A stretch of 64,000 nucleotides of DNA. It comes from Adiantum capillus-veneris (lineage: Eukaryota > Streptophyta > Polypodiopsida > Polypodiales > Pteridaceae). Below are positions 58,917-64,000 of the stretch, piece after piece. How positions within the stretch are numbered: position 1 is the stretch's first letter; each line of letters begins with the position of its first letter. The notes beneath the pieces are model-generated. The model was not told where the DNA came from, made no database searches, and saw only the letters and a program-made list of their open reading frames with translations. The stretch spans positions 38,328,058-38,392,057 of the forward strand of contig CM043946.1 in the NCBI GenBank assembly GCA_014529385.2, given 5' to 3'. Position numbers and translations under genes: made by a program.

Positions 58917-59885
58917 TCAATATAGCACAAAGATGAAAACGTCTAGGCCCAAATCATATCTTATTAAGGGTAAAATAAATGGATTGATAGATGCATTAAT
59001 CTCAGCTAGACGACGAGGGCCTAGTAAGTCCCTTATGATGTTTTGGAAGCTAAGCTTTGTGCTAGCTATTATATGCACAGTTTGTCTAGCAAGAGGTTGG
59101 AAAGGTCCATATAAATCCCTATGATTCATGGAGTATTCTTAAAGCAAGATGAAGATGTGAACATCAAAAGATACATTATACTCCAAAATAGGAAATATTA
59201 TAGGGTCAGGGGACAACAATATCTCTCTCAACCTCTCAGCTCCAAAATAGAAGACCAATCTTTGTTGGAAAAAAATCTTTTTATCAATGCGCACATTCAC
59301 CCTAATATTCTGAACTGATTGAAAGTTGTGGAAAATGGGATTATTCATTGGTGCATTAATTACAACCTTCCATGAAGCACTTCATTGAAGTTGAGCTCTC
59401 TTGGATCCCACCATTTGAGAGATGCGAAGAATTTGTTCACCAGTGATTAGCCTAGCTTTGGTGTGACCATCTTCAGCTTTGTAGAGTTCATAGGGTTCGA
59501 TGGCTACCCTCTCAACCACCTTGAGCCTTCTTGCTAGTAGTAGTTGGAGTGCATCACCATATGTAGCCTCTTGCCAATACCGCACCCCATTGATGTGTAG
59601 CTCCCCCTCCAAAAACTTGTTAATACCCGAGTTTGAGAGTGCTTTCACCACCTGAAGTCGAGGCTTCAAAGGAAGTGTGTTCACACTAGCCACAAAGCAC
59701 TCCACACAATTTTTTGACCTAGGGACTTGATGACTACAAGATTTTCCTTGAAGTAAAGAAGGGTGTGTGTAGTTAACTCTCTTTACCCGCATACGTGCCG
59801 TTTGTCGATAAAGACGCTTGTTTTCTCGAGCTTCTTGGGGAGACCATAGTGGAAGTCTCGGAGAATTTGATGGATCTTCCTTCAT
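58917..59885 (-). CDS. Tat-E pre-gag ORF with two internal stops
   Basis: From the ATG at 59885 one frame runs 167 codons to a TGA (59382-59384), 11 codons on to an ATG at 59348 and 69 codons to a TAA (59139-59141). Three codons later an ATG at 59129 opens 70 codons to a TGA (58917-58919). All lie in the same frame, so this may be one ancestral protein of about 320 residues. The last two segments resemble each other (F-Q near the start, then G-x-x-R-L-x-E-I, P-x-x-x-P and F/L-D-V-x-I-F at the end), and both resemble the 72-residue ORF of Tat-C. The final stop lies just before gag. Ogre-type Tat elements are known to carry an extra ORF here; its function is unknown, and no domain was recognised. 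Confidence 0.6.
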
Positions 59886-59910
59886 AGGATTGATAGAGCG
59901 CTGCTTGAGA

Positions 59911-59930
59911 ACTCCTCCGTGGGGGCACCA
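59911..59930 (-). other. primer-binding site shared with Tat-C
   Basis: On the minus strand TGGTGCCCCCACGGAGGAGT starts five bases after the 5' LTR. Its first 18 bases equal the Tat-C site. It is not the Met-type site used by the other three elements. Confidence 0.78.
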
Positions 59931-59935
59931 ATTTA

Positions 59936-60053
59936 TGACGAAGGAAATTTGGAATGGCGACCTCTACACCAAAACAAACTCCATTGCGCCACAAGAGAAA
60001 TGAGATGAGGGCACCACCTAGTCTTGGAAGCGTGAACTAGGACCGCTACACGA

Positions 60054-60136
<83 letters not shown>

Positions 60137-61412
60137 ACTATGAATGAAGCATTAACCGTGGTGTGTGTACAAGGAATGGATGACTTCAAACACTCCCAAC
60201 AAAAATAGCATATAGATTACCAAACAATCACTCAAGGATTAGCCAAGATCACATCAAGCACTCTCACACGCATATAAAACATTTCTCTTAATTAACATAA
60301 GTAAGAGGAGGAGAGGTTACTAGCATGAAACAATTTGCACTCTAGAATGTGCAAGAATAGAGTGAATGAATGAGCTTATGGGCTCATGGTGAGTGATACA
60401 AAGGCTCAATGGGCTAAGGGAGGCTTGGAATTACAAAGGGGAAGGCCTCTTTATATAGGAAAGAGAGTGATTAGGAGTAAGGTTAAGATACAAGTGTAAT
60501 TTGTACAAATGAAGCTTGATTAGGGACATTCAACCAATGAAGAAGCTCCTTCCAAGTGATTTGTTGACCAATTAGCTCCATCATCACTTGTGTTGTCTTC
60601 ACTCCTTCCTCCATAGGTTGAGTCTAAGAGCTTCCTTATTTTAAAATGTAAAGAATCTACATAAAATCAATACATATCTAGTAATAATAGAAAGGGGTTG
60701 AGTGAGAACTTATGAATTACAACAAGATTAAGCATGACTTGAGAGGTGATTAGAAGAGGAACTTTGATGGGTTTTTGAGCTTGAGAGAGAGGAGGAAGGA
60801 GAGGAGGGTGAGAAGACTAATGGCTGATTTAAAAGAAGGTCTCAATGTGGAAAAGGAAGGGTGTGTGTGTGTAAAGGTAGGGGGGTGGTCTCCACCACAG
60901 TTGAAAAAACTGCCGTCCACCATTTTGGCCATATCTCCTAGACCATAGATGCAAAAATTATAAAACAAATATGGCCAGAATCTTCAGCTCGTTAGTTACA
61001 ACTTTGATGAAGACAACTTTTCTTGGATCGGAGTGGAAGTATTTTTTAAAAATTCAACAAAATCATGTTCCTGGTTTCTTCCTTTACCAAGTCTTCCACT
61101 TGGGTCCCATTTGTTTGAATCATCATATGGCTCCAAAGCCATGATGATATGAGCCACTCATGACCCTTGAATCATGGGTGCATGGCTCCACAACCACATC
61201 ATATCTTTTCTTTTCACATTTACATATTTTCCCTTCCCTTTACCACTAGGTTCTCCCTCTACCTTTCACCTCCGGTGAACTAGTCAAGAAAAAATCATTT
61301 TTTAAAAATTTTTCCAAGAGGTTGTTCTCACTCTTTCTTTTATTGTAAACCTCTAGAAGCAAGGAAAACCAACAAAATATGATAAACAAAAATTTGTGAT
61401 AGGCTCGGATCA
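59936..61412 (-). repeat. Tat-E 5' LTR (minus orientation)
   Basis: 1477 bp. On the plus strand it begins TGACGAAGGAAATTTGG and ends GGCTCGGATCA. It contains a pure GA tract at about 60056-60134. Confidence 0.92.
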
Positions 61413-62560
61413 ACATCTTCAACCAAAGGGGTATGAAGTAAGGCGTAAGGAGAAGATGGTTTGTAGATTAAAGAAGAGCCTGTATGGTTTAAAGCAAGCA
61501 TCAAGACAATGGTACTTGAAGTTTGATCAATGGATGCTAGATCATGGATTCAGAAGATGCAACTCAGATCACTACATTTACACAAAGAAATTAGGAGATG
61601 GAAAGTTCATCATCCCAATGTTGTATGTTGATGACATGCTAATTTCAAGTGCTAACATGCAAGACATCAAAGACCTAAAAGAGGATTTGTCTAAATCTTT
61701 TTCAATGAAAGATTTAGGTGCTGCAAAGAGGATACTTGGAAGGAACATGACTAAGAAGACTATAAATCTATCTCAAGAGGATTAAATCAAGAAGGTATTA
61801 TAAAGGTTTGCAATGAAAAATGCAAAAATGGTTTCTACACCTTTGCTTGGTCACTTTAAAGTAACCAAGGATATTCTTCAAAGACACAAGAGAAGATAGC
61901 CTATATGTCTAAAGTTCCATATGCTGCAATGGTAGGTTCTCTTATGTATGCTATGGTCTGGACAAGGCCAGAGATTGCACATGCAGTGGGAGTTATAAGT
62001 AGGTTCATGGATAATCTAGGTAAAGAGAATTGGTAAGTTGTGAAGTGAATTCTTAGGTATCTAAAGTGGACAATCATGAATGCTCTATATTTTGGAGGTA
62101 CTAACATTTTCTTGCAATGGTATGTTGATGCAGATATGGCAGGTGACAAAGACATTCAAAGGAGCATTATTGGCTATATCTTCACAATTGTAGGCACAAC
62201 AGTAAGTTGGGCTTCAAAGCTACAGAAAGTGGTTTCACTTTCTACCAAACAGATACAGAATATGTAGCAATGACGAAGGCAAGCAAAGAGATTATGTGGC
62301 TGCACAGATTCTTAGAAGAGCTTGGATTCAAACAAGACAATTGTCTCTTATATAGTAATAGCCAAAGTGCTATCCATCTTGAAAATAACTCAGCCTTTCA
62401 TTCAAGGAAAAAGCACATTGAGGTGAGATATCACTTGATACACACTCTTTTGGAAGAGGGACAGCTAAAGCTAGGAAAGGTGCATACAAGTGAAAATCTT
62501 GTTGAAATTTTTCTTATCTTCAATCGGCATTCAAGGATAAGAATCTAGGATGGAAAGCAG
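61413..62560 (+). pseudogene. copia-A RT (rest) and RNase H
   Basis: Resumes with LQPKGYEV, CRLKKSLYGLKQASRQWYLK and the catalytic MLYVDDMLI (intact YVDD), and then SKSFSMKDLGAAKRILG to a TAA at 61783. Later parts are split by stops and shifts but remain recognisable: PYAAMVGSLMYAM, FLQWYVDADMAGDKD, VSWASKLQKVVSLST, EYVAMTKASKEIMWLHRFLE and SQSAIHLENNSAFHSRKKHI. The sequence ends near 62560, shortly before the polypurine tract. Confidence 0.88.
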
Positions 62561-62587
62561 TCACGGATTTGGTTTAGAGGTCAGTCT

Positions 62588-63030
62588 CCAAGTGGGAAAT
62601 TGTTAAGTATGGAGCCAGATTTACCCCTTGTAATTATCTGTATTAAAAACGCACATTTATAAGGCCCCATTATGAGGAGAAGCCATTGTGTGTGAAGAAA
62701 AATCACTCATTGAAAACAAAAATTTTCACGGTCAGTCTCAAGGAAAGCTCGAGACTGCCTTCGCCGAAATATTATGTTTATGGCCGGAATATTCTTTTTT
62801 GCCAAAATATTATGACCGGACGGCGGTCAAAAAGTGGTCGAAAAACGGTCGGTTGTTTGGCCGGTTGGCCAATGGCCGATTTCAAAGGTAGACTTGTCTT
62901 CTCAAGGGTGGCCACACATGGGTGGATTGGAGGGTCCAATTTGGACTTGTCAACACAAGGGTGGCTACACACGACTGCCTCTCATGAGAGAGGGCAGCCC
63001 TTTTGGCCTATAAAAGGAGGCCTCTTCTCT
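62588..63030 (+). repeat. copia-A polypurine tract and 3' LTR (U3 part)
   Basis: CCAAGTGGGAAAT at 62588-62600 is the usual copia polypurine region. The LTR starts TGTTAAGTATG at 62601 and matches the first ~420 bp of the 5' LTR, including TATAAAAGGAGGCCTCTTCT. At about 63025-63030 the homology stops abruptly and a different sequence follows. Confidence 0.85.
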
Positions 63031-63553
63031 CCCTATGGGTATATTCAATCCCATAAGGAGTCATAATTATATTCTCTCTCTCTCTCTCTCAATTGTAATT
63101 GGAAGGGAGTGATACAAATCGTCTCTACAAAAATGTATAAGTAATAAAATTTTGGCAGTTGATCCTTGTTGGTATCTTCTCTAGTAAAGATATGCTTAGT
63201 TTCACAGGCTTGATCTCTTTATGTGGAAGAAATTATCAAGATAAACAATCCTTCAGGCAACCTATGGAAAAATATATTTAAGAGTCCTATTTCAAAAAGC
63301 AATGTCTTATGTAGCACAAATGCAAGGGCCTCTATCTGGACAAAGATGTTTAAATCAATATCTAGATGTCCAAATTCTAATGGTGATATAATTCTGCACA
63401 CACCACCTAAGCTCATGCGTCCAAAGCCGCATTCTAAAATAGCACTTCTCATTTCCCTCAACTTAACCACCCTTTGCTTTATTTCAAGCCTAAAAAGTAT
63501 GATCTCAATAGCCAATAGTGTAACCATCTCAATCTAGAACAACAGTTTCACGT
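63031..63553 (+). repeat. copy 2 of the ~530-bp direct repeat
   Basis: It matches 27382-27945. Here it is fused directly to the copia-A U3 and could be its R-U5 in a variant LTR, with a possible end at CAGTTTCA. The join lies in a CTCTCCCTAT word present at both sites. Confidence 0.75.
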
Positions 63554-64000
63554 TGTCAGGCATTTTTTGGGTGGAAATGAAGTTGCTAATCCATGCTAAA
63601 AAGCTTGCTCACTAGCCCGGAGTACATAGATGTACATAATGCTTTGAGTTTTTTGGAGTGCTCTTGTAAAATTTATGTACAAAGGCTTGGTTTTGGTCAA
63701 GCTTTTGGTTGAGTCTTGGGTTGCTCGATCTTTCAAAAAATAGTTTTTAATGAGCATTCCTAGCCGTGCTTGATAGCTTGCAAATCGGACTCCGACATCA
63801 TGAGTTACACGCACTCGAAGTGGATGGTTTTTTCACTTACAAAGTGGCGGCGGATGCACGGGGAAAGACCGCAAGTGGGCCGACTTGATGGTTTTTTTTA
63901 GCAACGGTATGTTTAGAAATTTCTGGAGTTAGCCGGGGTAATAAGCTCCAAGCCATGCTTTACGGCGTTACATTTGGTGGTCGGGGTCACCCGCTACGCC
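63554..64000. other. right edge, no gene recognised
   Basis: Mixed-composition sequence with a short minus-strand open frame (63596-63814) and no recognisable motif. The window may cut an element here. Confidence 0.45.

Larger units (their letters stand above)
52275..61412 (-). mobile_element. Tat-E: Ty3/gypsy Tat-type element
   Basis: On the minus strand: 5' LTR 61412-59936, primer-binding site, pre-gag ORF, gag-pol with two RNase H domains, polypurine tract GGTTTGGGGGGG, and 3' LTR 53728-52275. The flanks share ACAT (52271-52274 and 61413-61416). The gag-protease-RT part is a single long open frame. One stop and three frameshifts later in pol inactivate it. It is the best-preserved element in the window. 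Confidence 0.92.
28209..63030 (+). mobile_element. copia-A: Ty1/copia (Tnt1/Tork-like) element split by nested insertions
   Basis: The 5' LTR is 28209-28925 and the 3' LTR starts at 62601. Between them the domains run in copia order: gag, protease, integrase, RT, RNase H. The element is cut at 30566 (chromo-B), 45145 (MITE), 46299 (LARD-D) and 52274 (Tat-E). Subtracting 14349, 247, 5952 and 9138 bp leaves about 5.1 kb, normal for a copia element. It is inactive: all three integrase catalytic acids are replaced, the protease motif is destroyed, and there are many stops. Being host to all the others, it is the oldest insertion in the stack. Confidence 0.9.

Overview
The window is nuclear DNA of a land plant with a large, repeat-dominated genome. 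The evidence is plant-type Ty1/copia and Ty3/gypsy elements (a chromovirus and Tat-type elements with two RNase H domains), Helitron ends, a plant A-type cytochrome P450, and many long GA/CT, CA/TG and AT microsatellites. No bacterial-style operons, ribosome binding sites or CRISPR arrays were seen. A fern or other seed-free vascular plant would fit, but the sequence alone does not settle the lineage.

Left part (1-28.2 kb): mostly old intergenic DNA with a few host-gene remnants. Two small exons at 2901-3168 read as protein-L-isoaspartate O-methyltransferase (PIMT). A cytochrome P450 pseudogene lies on the minus strand at 15098-16429; it lacks helix I and carries at least two frameshifts. Between these are degraded gag and integrase fragments, a solo copia LTR (9484-10171), a 5'-truncated LINE followed by a second copy of its 3' end (18085-20937), a short complete Helitron-like element (26546-26737), a MITE-like element (13011-13261), foldback sequences and microsatellites.

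Right part (28.2-63.0 kb): one copia element (copia-A) is split by nested insertions. Inside its integrase sits a chromovirus (chromo-B, 30567-44915), which itself contains a Tat-type gypsy element (Tat-C, 33998-41971). A 247-bp MITE-like element (45146-45392) interrupts the integrase again. The copia reverse transcriptase is split by a non-autonomous LTR element with no recognisable gag-pol (LARD-D, 46300-52251, perfect 5-bp target duplication). Only 23 bp further on it is split by a second Tat-type element on the minus strand (Tat-E, 52275-61412). Removing the insertions leaves about 5.1 kb, the normal size of a copia element, so the order of events is clear.

No intact cellular gene is present. 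All autonomous elements carry stops, frameshifts or active-site changes. The most notable points are the pre-gag reading frame shared by the two Tat elements, the non-coding LARD with five copies of an 18-bp motif, the LINE with a CT tail instead of poly(A), and the orphan PIMT exons.
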